From BQWY01 sp046351095 (lineage in GTDB: Bacteria; Nitrospirota; Nitrospiria; Nitrospirales; Nitrospiraceae), in assembly GCA_046351095.1 (NCBI GenBank), contig JAXLZC010000001.1:2294001-2358000 (forward strand): DNA of 64,000 bases. The letters are read 5' to 3'. The notes under the pieces are model-generated. The model did not search any database. It saw only the letters and a list, made by a program, of their open reading frames with translations, and was not told where the DNA came from. This document shows, in pieces, positions 1 to 7,585 of this stretch; position 1 is the first letter of the stretch, and each line of letters begins with the position of its first letter. The position numbers were made by a program, and so were the translations under genes.

Positions 1-2
1 CG

Positions 3-251
3 GCGCCGCATGGACAGGGGCATCCGGGCAAGGCGACCGTCCCGCAGGTGAACCACGCGCTACATGCGCTGAAGAAGGAAATTCAAGGACAGGACATCAA
101 GAGCCTGGCGATCACGAAGGTGTCGACGGGCGTCGGCGGGCTCAAGTGGGAAGAGGTGCAGCCGCTGATCAAGCAGATCTTAGGCGACCTCAAGATTCCC
201 GTCTACGTCTACACGGGTTATAAGAAGGGCGTCGCCGCCGAAGAGGCGTAA
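3..251 (+). CDS. Macro-domain protein, C-terminal part (5' end outside window)
   Basis: The reading frame is open from the window edge to the stop at 249-251, so only about 82 C-terminal residues are present. They resemble the end of a macro (ADP-ribose-binding, Appr-1-p processing) domain: an HPGKAT stretch, then a segment ending STGVGGLKWEEVQPLI, the loop and helix that close the nucleotide pocket in this family, then a short strand PVYVYTGY. Macro domains bind or hydrolyse ADP-ribose derivatives. The function of this member cannot be judged without the N-terminal half. An internal GTG at 48 should not be taken as the start. Confidence 0.6.
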   Translation, partial: APHGQGHPGKATVPQVNHALHALKKEIQGQDIKSLAITKVSTGVGGLKWEEVQPLIKQILGDLKIPVYVYTGYKKGVAAEEA

Positions 252-283
252 CGCCGACACCTCGGCTTGCCAACAGGTCCGTT

Positions 284-332
284 ACCACATAGAGTTTCCT
301 TTTCCTCGCGTGAAAGGGGGACTCTATGTGGT
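284..332 (+). promoter_or_regulatory. Long hairpin masking the start site of the EamA gene
   Basis: Bases 284-304 can pair with 312-332 around a 7-base loop. Twelve outer pairs are perfect (accacatagagt against actctatgtggt). The inner nine include three G-U pairs. The 3' arm holds the purine-rich ribosome binding site (312-320) and the ATG (326-328), so the folded RNA would hide both. This could be a translational switch or thermosensor. There is no T-run after it, so it is not an obvious terminator. The pairing is seen directly; the function is inferred. Confidence 0.5.
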
Positions 333-739
333 GGGGCCTCGCACTCCTCTCCGCCCTGTTCGCCGCCCTCACAACGATCTTCGCGAAGATCGGTCTGTCG
401 GAGGTCTCGCCGACACTGGCGACTGCGATTCGCACCGCCATCATCGTCCCGCTTGCGTGGGGACTGGTCTTCGTCACCGGCGATGCAACAAGCGTCCGCA
501 GCGTCACGTCGCGCGGATGGTTGTTCCTCACACTTTCCGCCATAGCGACCGGCGCTTCATGGCTCTGTTACTTCCAAGCACTGCAGATCGGCACCGCTTC
601 CGCCGTGGCCGCCATCGATAAAACCAGTCTCGTGTTGGTGCTGCTGCTCGGCGTGATATTTCTACAGGAGCCGCTTGACCTGCGCACCGGCCTCGGCATC
701 GCACTTATCGTGAGCGGCACCCTCGTGCTGATTCGGTAG
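326..739 (+). CDS. Small EamA-family (DMT superfamily) membrane transporter
   Basis: This 137-residue protein is almost entirely hydrophobic, with about four to five membrane helices, and matches a single EamA unit. Most EamA transporters have two such units and about 290 residues, so this is the short type that would have to work as a dimer. It has the usual N-terminal helix (ALLSALFAALTTIFAKIGL) and the closing GIALIVSGTLVLIR. The substrate is unknown. The ATG follows a GAAAGGGGG ribosome site by 5 bases, but both lie in the hairpin at 284-332. Confidence 0.8.
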   Translation: MWWGLALLSALFAALTTIFAKIGLSEVSPTLATAIRTAIIVPLAWGLVFVTGDATSVRSVTSRGWLFLTLSAIATGASWLCYFQALQIGTASAVAAIDKTSLVLVLLLGVIFLQEPLDLRTGLGIALIVSGTLVLIR

Positions 740-1010
740 GAAGAAGCTGACGTGCCCGCAAACCCTCCGCCGATCGTAAACAGGGACCGTGCGGTGCTCT
801 AACCACTTAGTAATATACATCGCCCTTCACACGACACTACAATCCAAGAAAACTGCTGAGTACGAGAAGATGTAGTGCCTGGGTTTGGCTCAAGCTCTGA
901 TAGTGAGCCAAAAAAAACTATCGATGGGACAATGGGTTACCAGTCATTCAAGCCCATTTGGCTTGCCCCTTTGGCTCACGATAGGAAGATAGGAGAAGAT
1001 TCGAGCCAAA
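740..1010. other. Intergenic region with repeated TTTGGCTC elements
   Basis: This 271-base gap holds no convincing gene; a 69-codon plus-strand frame (875-1084) runs into the opposite gene and resembles nothing. Its second half carries TTTGGCTCA at 884-892 and 970-978 and the inverse TGAGCCAAA at 904-912 and GAGCCAAA at 1003-1010, so two stem-loops are possible. The base composition is clearly lower in GC than the flanking core genes. Confidence 0.5.
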
Positions 1011-2645
1011 TCAGGAACGGCGGTACTGCGTACCGCTTCCCACCCCTTCCGAAACCAGCTTACCGTCTTGCACTAGCTGCTTAACCGCACGTCGCACCCG
1101 TGAGCGTGGGATCTCAAGACCCACTCGCTCGTGAATGTCACCCATCTTTGTGCCAGGATACCGACCCACATCTTCCTCGATGAGCGCAAAAAGGCGATGT
1201 GTCTCTATGCGCTTAAGCGTAGTTGCGCGAGTGAAATTGAGACTTCTTAGTAGGTTCGGGTCAATAAAGTAGCGGGTGGCCTGAGTGCGTCCAACACTCT
1301 GTATCAAATGCCATTCCAGCGGCCGTTTGAGCCAGGAATGGAGCGCATCGACAGATGGTAACTCCAATGCGGCCACGAGCTCGCGAGCTGTCAATGCTTC
1401 ATGCTGAGCAACTAGGCCGAGGCCAATACGCTCACGTTGGGTGAGCTGGTAAATCTCATCGGCTTTAGCGATGAAGTCGATCACCTCGGGCTTGAGAATA
1501 CGGCGGCGCACCGTCACCTGAACACGATCATGGATCTCTATCACGTCCGGAGCTGGGCGGCCTTGCGACAGCAACACCTCAAAGATCTTGTCGAATCCAC
1601 TCCCTTCTCGCTCCATCAGCTTCAGATCGTGAAAGAGGCGAGCCAGGTTTTCGTTACGTCGCACCGTGGTGTGGAGCACGTTCTGAGGTGTCACACCTAG
1701 CGGCAGCAGGCCAGGGTTAACCACTTCCAGCCGGTCAGGGTGAAGGTTCAAGAAAATATCGCCGCGCTGAGTGTAGGGGCGATGCACGACGGCATTGACC
1801 AATAATTCACGCACCACGATTTCGTCGAAAGCAGGTACATTCTGTCGATACAAACCATCCGGCAGCTCATAGCGTTCTCGGAAATCCGGGACTTCAGACC
1901 AAACATCCTCAATCAATTCCATGGGACTGAGTGTGTAGTCGTCCCAGACCAGCTTATTCACCTTCTGGCCATGCTCGTCGTACTTGAGAAATTGGATGAC
2001 TGGTGCCGTACTCAGTTGGGCGCGGTGTTGCTGCCGACCGATACACAGAACACCCAGATTCGTCAGGACATCTCCCCGTGCCAGCAGGTAGTGATCGAGC
2101 AACTCCTCGTCGGATTTTTCCTTTACTGAGCTTTTAACCCGGTCTGAAGCACGTAACCCTAGTAGCAGCTTGCTTCGCTTATCGGGATCAACCTGCGCAC
2201 GTGGAACCTGCAAGGTGGTCTGAGGCTCCCAAGGCAGTGTGGATCGTTCACTCGCCAAACGGATTATGTCATCACCTGTAATCGGTTTGCTCTGATCAGC
2301 TATACGAAGAAAGTAGCGCCCATCAGTAGTCGAGGCTACGGCCGAAGCGCGAGGAATGCGTAATTCGAGGTACTCACCACCGTTAGGTGCGCCAATCACT
2401 TCGGGCAGTACGGTGACATTTACCGTGCGATCCTTCACCTTGCGACGCAGAACGTCAGGGAGATCAGTTGGAATACGTTGGCCCGGCGAAGGGAGCTCAT
2501 GACCATCCTCTATGCCGAGCAGCAAACGACCGCCCATTGCATTGGCAAAGGCAACACAGTCTTTAACCAATTCATCCCAATCGGGATTCCTGCCGGTCAC
2601 TACGCGCAGCGATTTCCGGTCGAAAAGTTGTCCTTCCTGGCTCAT
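1011..2645 (-). CDS. AlbA_2 (Schlafen-type) domain and HATPase regulator-like protein
   Basis: The 544-residue protein has three parts. Residues about 8-135 look like an AlbA_2 (Schlafen AlbA-like) nucleic-acid-binding domain. Residues about 275-395 look like the HATPase_c_4 module of so-called RecG-like regulators (VVRELLVNAVVHRPY, then RRNENLARLFHDLKLMEREGSG). The C-terminal 140 residues look like winged helices. Such proteins are usually annotated as putative transcriptional regulators and some occur in defence islands. It stands alone next to tmRNA, and its codon use is less GC-rich than its neighbours, which suggests transfer. The ATG has only a weak upstream GGAA. The precise role is unknown. 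Confidence 0.8.
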   Translation of the reverse strand: MSQEGQLFDRKSLRVVTGRNPDWDELVKDCVAFANAMGGRLLLGIEDGHELPSPGQRIPTDLPDVLRRKVKDRTVNVTVLPEVIGAPNGGEYLELRIPRASAVASTTDGRYFLRIADQSKPITGDDIIRLASERSTLPWEPQTTLQVPRAQVDPDKRSKLLLGLRASDRVKSSVKEKSDEELLDHYLLARGDVLTNLGVLCIGRQQHRAQLSTAPVIQFLKYDEHGQKVNKLVWDDYTLSPMELIEDVWSEVPDFRERYELPDGLYRQNVPAFDEIVVRELLVNAVVHRPYTQRGDIFLNLHPDRLEVVNPGLLPLGVTPQNVLHTTVRRNENLARLFHDLKLMEREGSGFDKIFEVLLSQGRPAPDVIEIHDRVQVTVRRRILKPEVIDFIAKADEIYQLTQRERIGLGLVAQHEALTARELVAALELPSVDALHSWLKRPLEWHLIQSVGRTQATRYFIDPNLLRSLNFTRATTLKRIETHRLFALIEEDVGRYPGTKMGDIHERVGLEIPRSRVRRAVKQLVQDGKLVSEGVGSGTQYRRS

Positions 2646-2841
2646 CGAGTCATTCCTGAGACTTGCTTTGGCTCCGCAGTTGCAAGGTCATGCCCATCAA
2701 CCGCCATGAGCCGACGGATATTTTGAATTTCACCTGGACCACTTACTCGACCCTCTCGGACAAGCAACACCGTGCATACACTCCTGCACGGAGCACCAGA
2801 AGTTGCCTCCAAACTATTCGCTCACACCCTAAAATTTTCAA

Positions 2842-2874
2842 GAAATAAAAAGGGCTCGGAGATCATCCGAGCCC
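2842..2874 (-). terminator. Rho-independent terminator of tmRNA
   Basis: On the minus strand, GGGCTCGGA and TCCGAGCCC form a perfect 9-bp stem (plus positions 2852-2860 and 2866-2874) with a 5-base loop, followed at once by TTTTTATTT. It begins 8 bases after the CCA end of tmRNA, in the right orientation. Confidence 0.9.
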
Positions 2875-2881
2875 GCAAGGT

Positions 2882-3228
2882 TGGTGGAGGTGCCGGGAAT
2901 TGAACCCGGGTCCGAAGACCGTCAGCGCACCGGCTCTACATGTGTAGTCGACACTTAGGATTCGCCACCCTGCATGTCCATCGACAGGCTAAACAGGGCC
3001 GCTAGCTCAGGATAGTCTCGTCCCCCGCCGCTGAACACCGGCGGAGCACCAGCCTGCCACATCGCGCCCTCACACCGCCGCAGGCAATCGGTGCGAGAAC
3101 GTCACAGCCTAAGCTGCGAGTGCCAGTTCTTGGTTGGCAGTTGTGTGTTTTCCTAGAGGTTTTACGAGTCCCCAGGAGCTCGACATGCACCAGTGACCTC
3201 AGTATCTCCGTCGAGACCTGTCACCCCC
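2882..3228 (-). ncRNA. ssrA: tmRNA (ssrA, 10Sa RNA)
   Basis: The minus strand begins GGGGGTG and ends CACCTCC-ACCA, forming a 7-bp tRNA-like acceptor stem with one G-U pair. It has the T-arm GGGTTCAATTCCC near the 3' end and an encoded CCA. The total is about 347 nt, typical for one-piece tmRNA. The tag frame at 3109-3138 reads ANQELALAA-stop, so with the charged alanine it adds an AANQELALAA tag ending in the usual LAA degradation signal. tmRNA with SmpB rescues stalled ribosomes; smpB lies at 42021-42515. Protein frames overlapping this RNA are spurious. Confidence 0.96.
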
Positions 3229-3458
3229 TCCTTTCTCGACATCGACGAATATGGAATGATACCGCACAGACTCACGAGATGCCACAGACACAAGGGATTC
3301 GCACGGTGATCCGTAAGGCGCATGCATCCTACGGTGTGATTCGAAATGTGTTGCGAGCGTGATTTAGGCTGCTAGACTGAACCCAATAGTTCCAATTGTT
3401 GGATAGGCGCTCAAGCCGCCTTTCATCCCATAAGCGATCGAGAAGCACAGATCTCTTC

Positions 3459-3794
3459 ATGACGCGCCGAAGCCCACCACAGACAAGAATAGATGACGAC
3501 AAACTCTCCATGAGGCAATGGATTGGAATTGCGCTCATCGTAGTAGGTGTGATCCTTCTTCCCTTCGGCTATTGGATAAAACCCATCTGGTTCCTGACAG
3601 GTCTTATTTTGATCGTAGTCGGAGCCGTACTGGCAGATACACACAAGCAGAAGGAGTGCATCAAGGATCCTCCGACAGTCGGCGACCACCTGCACGTTAC
3701 TTATGGCACGAACGATCTCCGAGGATTTCCTGGATCACGCACCAGCGAATCGCACCACCCCCCAAGCATAGACGTGGACGCCGACAGTCACTAG
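3459..3794 (+). CDS. Small two-helix membrane protein of unknown function
   Basis: About 111 residues. A polar N-terminus is followed by two adjacent membrane helices separated by a short turn (IGIALIVVGVILLPFG and FLTGLILIVVGAVLA), then a charged and polar tail of about 50 residues. It resembles no named family. The start is uncertain: ATG codons at 3459 and 3510 (just before the first helix) are both possible, and neither has a strong ribosome site. It reads away from tmRNA. Confidence 0.55.
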   Translation: MTRRSPPQTRIDDDKLSMRQWIGIALIVVGVILLPFGYWIKPIWFLTGLILIVVGAVLADTHKQKECIKDPPTVGDHLHVTYGTNDLRGFPGSRTSESHHPPSIDVDADSH

Positions 3795-3933
3795 CTCATG
3801 AACCAGGACACTTTTGGGAGGATGGCAGCTATATGCGCGGCCGTGAATCGGGGCGATCCTCCACAGAAAGAACGTCACCGGCTCAATTGAGAGACTGGGG
3901 TGAAGAGGAACGCTTGGTCCTAGCCAAAATCCA

Positions 3934-5610
3934 TCACGCGCTTTTGAAGCGGGTGACTTTGGCGAAGAGGATCGCGAGGAAGGGGAGGATGAGGCCGAGG
4001 ACGAGTTGCGCGATCAGCAAGGCGCCGAGTTGGCTGTAGTCTTCAGGCGTTTGAATCGCACCGGTCGCCGGATCTTTCACCACCCGCGTCACGACGTAGA
4101 GGTCGTTCAAGTACTTCGTTCCGAGCTGACTCAGCGACAATGCGAGATTCGTGAACGACGCCATCACGGCGAAAAACGTCGCCTTCAGATGCGCCGGGGC
4201 GGAGTTGGCGATCCACGCGAGCAGCGGCACCATCGAAATCTGCCCGAGCGGCGATTCCAGCGCCGTGTCGATCAACGCGATGAATCGCGCATCCACGATC
4301 CCGCCCGTCATCCGCGCCGTCCATTCGTGCAGGCCGTAGAACATACTCACGATCGGCAACGACAAGATCGTGCCGATCACCGTCAGAAATCCCACCACGT
4401 ACGCAATCGACCGCTCGGCCATAAACCGCCGAAACACGAACATGCCGACCAACGTGAGACTGCTGCCGATCAAGGACAGCAGCGAGAGGAACTGCTGATC
4501 GAATTTGAGCGTGTCGATCATCCACCAGGTCGTCCCCGGTCCGGTGCTGGGAATCGCACGGAATAAAAACACGACGACCGCAGTGCCGACCAGCGTGAGG
4601 CGTTTGTCTGGCTCCAACTCGCGCACGAGCCGGCTCATCAGGAACAACACGATCGTCATCGATCCGAAAAACACGATCTCTTCGCTGTAGGTCAGGCCGC
4701 TGAAGCCGACGGTGAGCGTGAAGATCACAAAGGCGAGACTGCCGCCGAGAATCCACCAATTCGGCGCCGTCTGCATGTCGTCGTCCCGCACCTCCACCAT
4801 CTCTTGCGCCTGCGCGCGCGTGTAGCCTTGGGCCTCCAACTGCATCCGCTGCCGTCGCTGCAACCACCAGGCGACACCGACGCCGAGCACCGACACAAAC
4901 GGAATGATCATCGCGAGCAGATAGATCTGTTGATAGATGCGGACCTTCTCCGTTTCCGCCAACGCCTCCACGCCGGTGAACAGATACAGGTTCACCATCG
5001 CCACGAGGATCCCGCCGCCAATGATCGCGACACGCCCAAGCGTTTGCATCGTGGTGTGCATAAGTTTGCGCGTGGCGTCGTCGAACGGCCGCCCGTGCTC
5101 GTCCACTTTCGGCACGGCTTCTACCGTCATGGCGTCGGCCACCGCGTCTTGCACGACGTAACCGATCGGCGCGAGCAACACGCTGAACACGTACCAGACT
5201 TCGGCGGAGAGGATCGTCGTCATCGTTTCGCGATGCCCGATCAACGCCGCCATGATGCCGAGGCTCCCCGCCAACAACAACGCGCCGAAGCCCACCAACC
5301 AACTTTTCCATTTCCACAACAGGTCGACGGTGTGGCCGATGGGCATTTTCAGCGCCCAGGGAATCCCGGCCCAAAATCCCAGCGCCGCCAAAAACGACGC
5401 GGAGAGTCCGAGATAATCTTTCACGAAAAACGTGCCGACGATCCCCGTGAGTCCGGAAATGCCGTAGGCCATGTAGACCATGAGCGGCGGCAGATACGAC
5501 AGCCGCATCTCGCGCCCAAGCGAGAGGATGTTGCGGTCGATCCATCCCCACAGGGAATGGGCCGACGTGTCAGGAGTGTGTGTTGAATGGTTTGATGGTT
5601 GGCTGGTCAT
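3934..5610 (-). CDS. MFS-type transporter, BT1 (folate/biopterin transporter-like) family
   Basis: The 558-residue protein has about 12 membrane helices. A short polar N-terminal tail precedes the first helix (PPLMVYMAYGISGLTG), which runs into a VKDYLGLS segment typical of the BT1 branch of the major facilitator superfamily. The C-terminal half has ASFTNLALSLSQLGTKYLN, resembling the conserved ASL...TKYLN signature of that branch. BT1 members carry folates or pterins in parasites and plants; bacterial substrates are mostly unknown. It lies 75 bases after the DUF4188 gene and could be the last gene of that run. Confidence 0.7.
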   Translation of the reverse strand: MTSQPSNHSTHTPDTSAHSLWGWIDRNILSLGREMRLSYLPPLMVYMAYGISGLTGIVGTFFVKDYLGLSASFLAALGFWAGIPWALKMPIGHTVDLLWKWKSWLVGFGALLLAGSLGIMAALIGHRETMTTILSAEVWYVFSVLLAPIGYVVQDAVADAMTVEAVPKVDEHGRPFDDATRKLMHTTMQTLGRVAIIGGGILVAMVNLYLFTGVEALAETEKVRIYQQIYLLAMIIPFVSVLGVGVAWWLQRRQRMQLEAQGYTRAQAQEMVEVRDDDMQTAPNWWILGGSLAFVIFTLTVGFSGLTYSEEIVFFGSMTIVLFLMSRLVRELEPDKRLTLVGTAVVVFLFRAIPSTGPGTTWWMIDTLKFDQQFLSLLSLIGSSLTLVGMFVFRRFMAERSIAYVVGFLTVIGTILSLPIVSMFYGLHEWTARMTGGIVDARFIALIDTALESPLGQISMVPLLAWIANSAPAHLKATFFAVMASFTNLALSLSQLGTKYLNDLYVVTRVVKDPATGAIQTPEDYSQLGALLIAQLVLGLILPFLAILFAKVTRFKSA

Positions 5611-5685
5611 AGGGATGAGCGCATCGTCACAAAGACACAGTACGAAACGGCAGAGTACATTCCATCAAAGAGACTCACCGACCAC

Positions 5686-6237
5686 TCACGACGAGTGTCT
5701 GTGCGAACCGCTCGGCGCTGACTCGGTTCCATAGATCGCCGCTTCCTCGATCGGCACGGGCAGGGCATCCGCCTTCGCCTTGAGCCCGGCGCGCAGTCGC
5801 GCCGTGTATCCGCCTCCCGTAGCCGGCACGATGGGCGCGACGTTCAGCAAGCCAATCGGGGAGGGCACGTCGTTGTAGACCGCTTCCATCCCGCCGCGCA
5901 TGAAGTAGGTTTCGTGCCAAAATCCCGTGCCGCCCGTGTCGCGCAAAAAGTCCTGCCACCACTGCCGATGCGGATCCGAGCGCGCGTACCGTTCCAATGC
6001 GTCGAAGTCACGCCAATACTGACGCATGCCGATGTGCGGCGGGAACAGCGAGTAGACGAGACTCTCATGCCACAGCAGACCGTCCGGTGTGTCGGCGACA
6101 CTCGATGCGATTTTCGGCCCGAACCCGAATAACGTCTTCAACCCGGTCAGGCGATTCACGCGCATACCGAGCATGATCACCACCAGATCGGGAAAGGCGG
6201 ACAGATCCACCGTTCGACGCAGATGCGACGCGATCAT
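5686..6237 (-). CDS. DUF4188 monooxygenase-like protein
   Basis: The 183-residue protein matches the DUF4188 family (monooxygenase-like, related to heme-containing aldoxime dehydratase-type ferredoxin folds): VVIMLGMRVNRLTGL near the N-terminus, a central YWRDFDALERYARSDPH, and FWHETYFMRGGMEAVYNDVP. The substrate is unknown. A strong AGGAGG site sits 8 bases before the ATG. It is 47 bases downstream of the RidA gene, so it is likely co-transcribed. Confidence 0.8.
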   Translation of the reverse strand: MIASHLRRTVDLSAFPDLVVIMLGMRVNRLTGLKTLFGFGPKIASSVADTPDGLLWHESLVYSLFPPHIGMRQYWRDFDALERYARSDPHRQWWQDFLRDTGGTGFWHETYFMRGGMEAVYNDVPSPIGLLNVAPIVPATGGGYTARLRAGLKAKADALPVPIEEAAIYGTESAPSGSHRHSS

Positions 6238-6284
6238 GAGTCGTCCTCCTCACCGGCCGCGACGAACGCGAACGACACACTCGC

Positions 6285-6695
6285 TTAGTGCGCAGCCGAC
6301 GCGCCGCCCTCGTCCGCCACAATCGCTTCGGCTTCGATCTCGACCAACATCTCCGGGTCGATCAACTTCGCGACTTCCACCATCGTCGTCGCCGGGCGAA
6401 TCCCCGCGAACAATTCGCCGTGCGCGCGCCCGACTTCTTGCCACTGCGAAATGTCGGCCATGTAGATGCGCGTGCGCACCACATCCTTCAGCGACGAACC
6501 CGCTTGCTTCAACGCCGCGTCGATCGTACGCAGCGCTTGCACGGTCTGCGCGTAGGGATCGCCCTTGCCCGCCAGCCCACTCGGCGTCATGGCCGTCGTC
6601 CCGGACACATGGATGTTCGCCCCCACACGCACCGCGCGCGAGTACCCGATCTTCGCTTCCCACGGCCCACCGCTCGAAATCAATGTCCGCTTCAT
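6285..6695 (-). CDS. RidA/YjgF/YER057c family protein
   Basis: The 136-residue protein has the RidA fold: ...YSRAVRVGANIHVSGTTA, a central DVVRTRIYMADISQW with the active-site-type arginine, and a closing VEIEAEAIV with a glutamate. RidA proteins hydrolyse reactive enamines/imines to ketones and ammonia; related subgroups act in catabolic routes. It lacks the tight C-terminal signature of archetypal RidA, so it may belong to another Rid subgroup. AGGAGAAGG precedes the ATG. Confidence 0.88.
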   Translation of the reverse strand: MKRTLISSGGPWEAKIGYSRAVRVGANIHVSGTTAMTPSGLAGKGDPYAQTVQALRTIDAALKQAGSSLKDVVRTRIYMADISQWQEVGRAHGELFAGIRPATTMVEVAKLIDPEMLVEIEAEAIVADEGGASAAH

Positions 6696-6749
6696 CGCCT
6701 TCTCCTGTTCGTCTTCGTCGTCGTCGCCGTCGCCGATATGATCCGGCGA

Positions 6750-7508
6750 TTACATCGCCACGCCGCCGCCCGCTTGAATCGTATCGCCCGTGATCCACCC
6801 GCCTTCCGGACTCACGAGAAACGCCACAACCGCCGCAATGTCTTTCGGCGTCCCGATGCGCTTCAGCGGCGACGCCTGCTCGCCCATCGTCTTAAACGAC
6901 GGATCGCTCAGCATGTCCGTCTCCGTGTAGCCCGGCGACACCGTGTTCACCGTGATCTTGCGCGGCCCCAACTCCTTCGCCACGACACGCGTGAATTGCT
7001 CCAGCGCGCCTTTGGTGCCGACATACGCCGCCATACCGGGAAATCCGAGACGCGTCGCGCCGGTGGAAATATTCACGATGCGCCCGCCATCCGCCATCAC
7101 CTTGGCCGCCTCCTGCATCGCAAAAAAGACGCCCTTCGTATTGATGGCAAACAGGCGGTCGAACTCCTCCTCCGTGGTTTCCCCGAGCGACTTATAGATG
7201 AAGATGCCGGCGTTGTTGATCAAGATATCGAGGCGCTTGAAGACCTTCAACGTCTCCTTGAACAGGCGTCGCAGCTCCGCCACCTGACTCACGTCGGCTT
7301 GGATCGCAATCGCGCGGCCGCCCTTCGCTTCGATGCCCGCTACCACTTTTTTCGCCGCATCCGCCCGCGCCGTGTAATTCACCACCACATGCGCCCCGTC
7401 CCGCGCCAACCGTTCGGCGATCGCCTTGCCGATGCCGCGCGACCCGCCCGTGACGATTGCGACCTTTCCTTTCACCAACCCCGGCGTGCCCATGATCTGT
7501 GCTCCCAT
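6750..7508 (-). CDS. SDR-family NAD(P)-dependent oxidoreductase
   Basis: A classical 252-residue short-chain dehydrogenase/reductase: the TGGSRGIG cofactor loop at about residues 20-27, NNAG in the middle, a catalytic Tyr-x3-Lys in AYVGTKGAL, and a C-terminal GGWITGDTIQAGGGVAM. It is a paralogue of the SDR at 9703-10455 (nearly the same layout and C-terminus). The substrate is unknown; FabG-like ketoreductase activity is possible. GGAG lies 6 bases before the chosen ATG; a second ATG five codons later is an alternative. Confidence 0.9.
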   Translation of the reverse strand: MGAQIMGTPGLVKGKVAIVTGGSRGIGKAIAERLARDGAHVVVNYTARADAAKKVVAGIEAKGGRAIAIQADVSQVAELRRLFKETLKVFKRLDILINNAGIFIYKSLGETTEEEFDRLFAINTKGVFFAMQEAAKVMADGGRIVNISTGATRLGFPGMAAYVGTKGALEQFTRVVAKELGPRKITVNTVSPGYTETDMLSDPSFKTMGEQASPLKRIGTPKDIAAVVAFLVSPEGGWITGDTIQAGGGVAM

Positions 7509-7585
7509 ACCGCTCCACTCTCGACAGACGTTCGTTGCACGCGCGATCGGCGCCTGACCATGGCAGGCATCTCGTCGCCCAGAAC

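Noticed and set aside
884..912. Stem-loop as terminator of the EamA gene or the AlbA gene
   Set aside because: On the plus strand the stem is followed by A residues; on the minus strand the T-run precedes the stem. Neither order fits intrinsic termination.
884..1010. Repeats as a degenerate CRISPR array
   Set aside because: The repeat unit is only 8-9 bases, occurs in both orientations and has unequal spacing; no cas gene is present.
2882..2957. A possible tRNA gene on the minus strand (GGGTTCAATTCCC and CCA end)
   Set aside because: The 5' partner of the acceptor stem is 347 bases away and a tag frame lies between, so this is the 3' end of tmRNA.
3002..3190. A 62-codon minus-strand frame
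   Set aside because: It lies wholly inside tmRNA and only partly shares the tag frame; it is not a separate gene.
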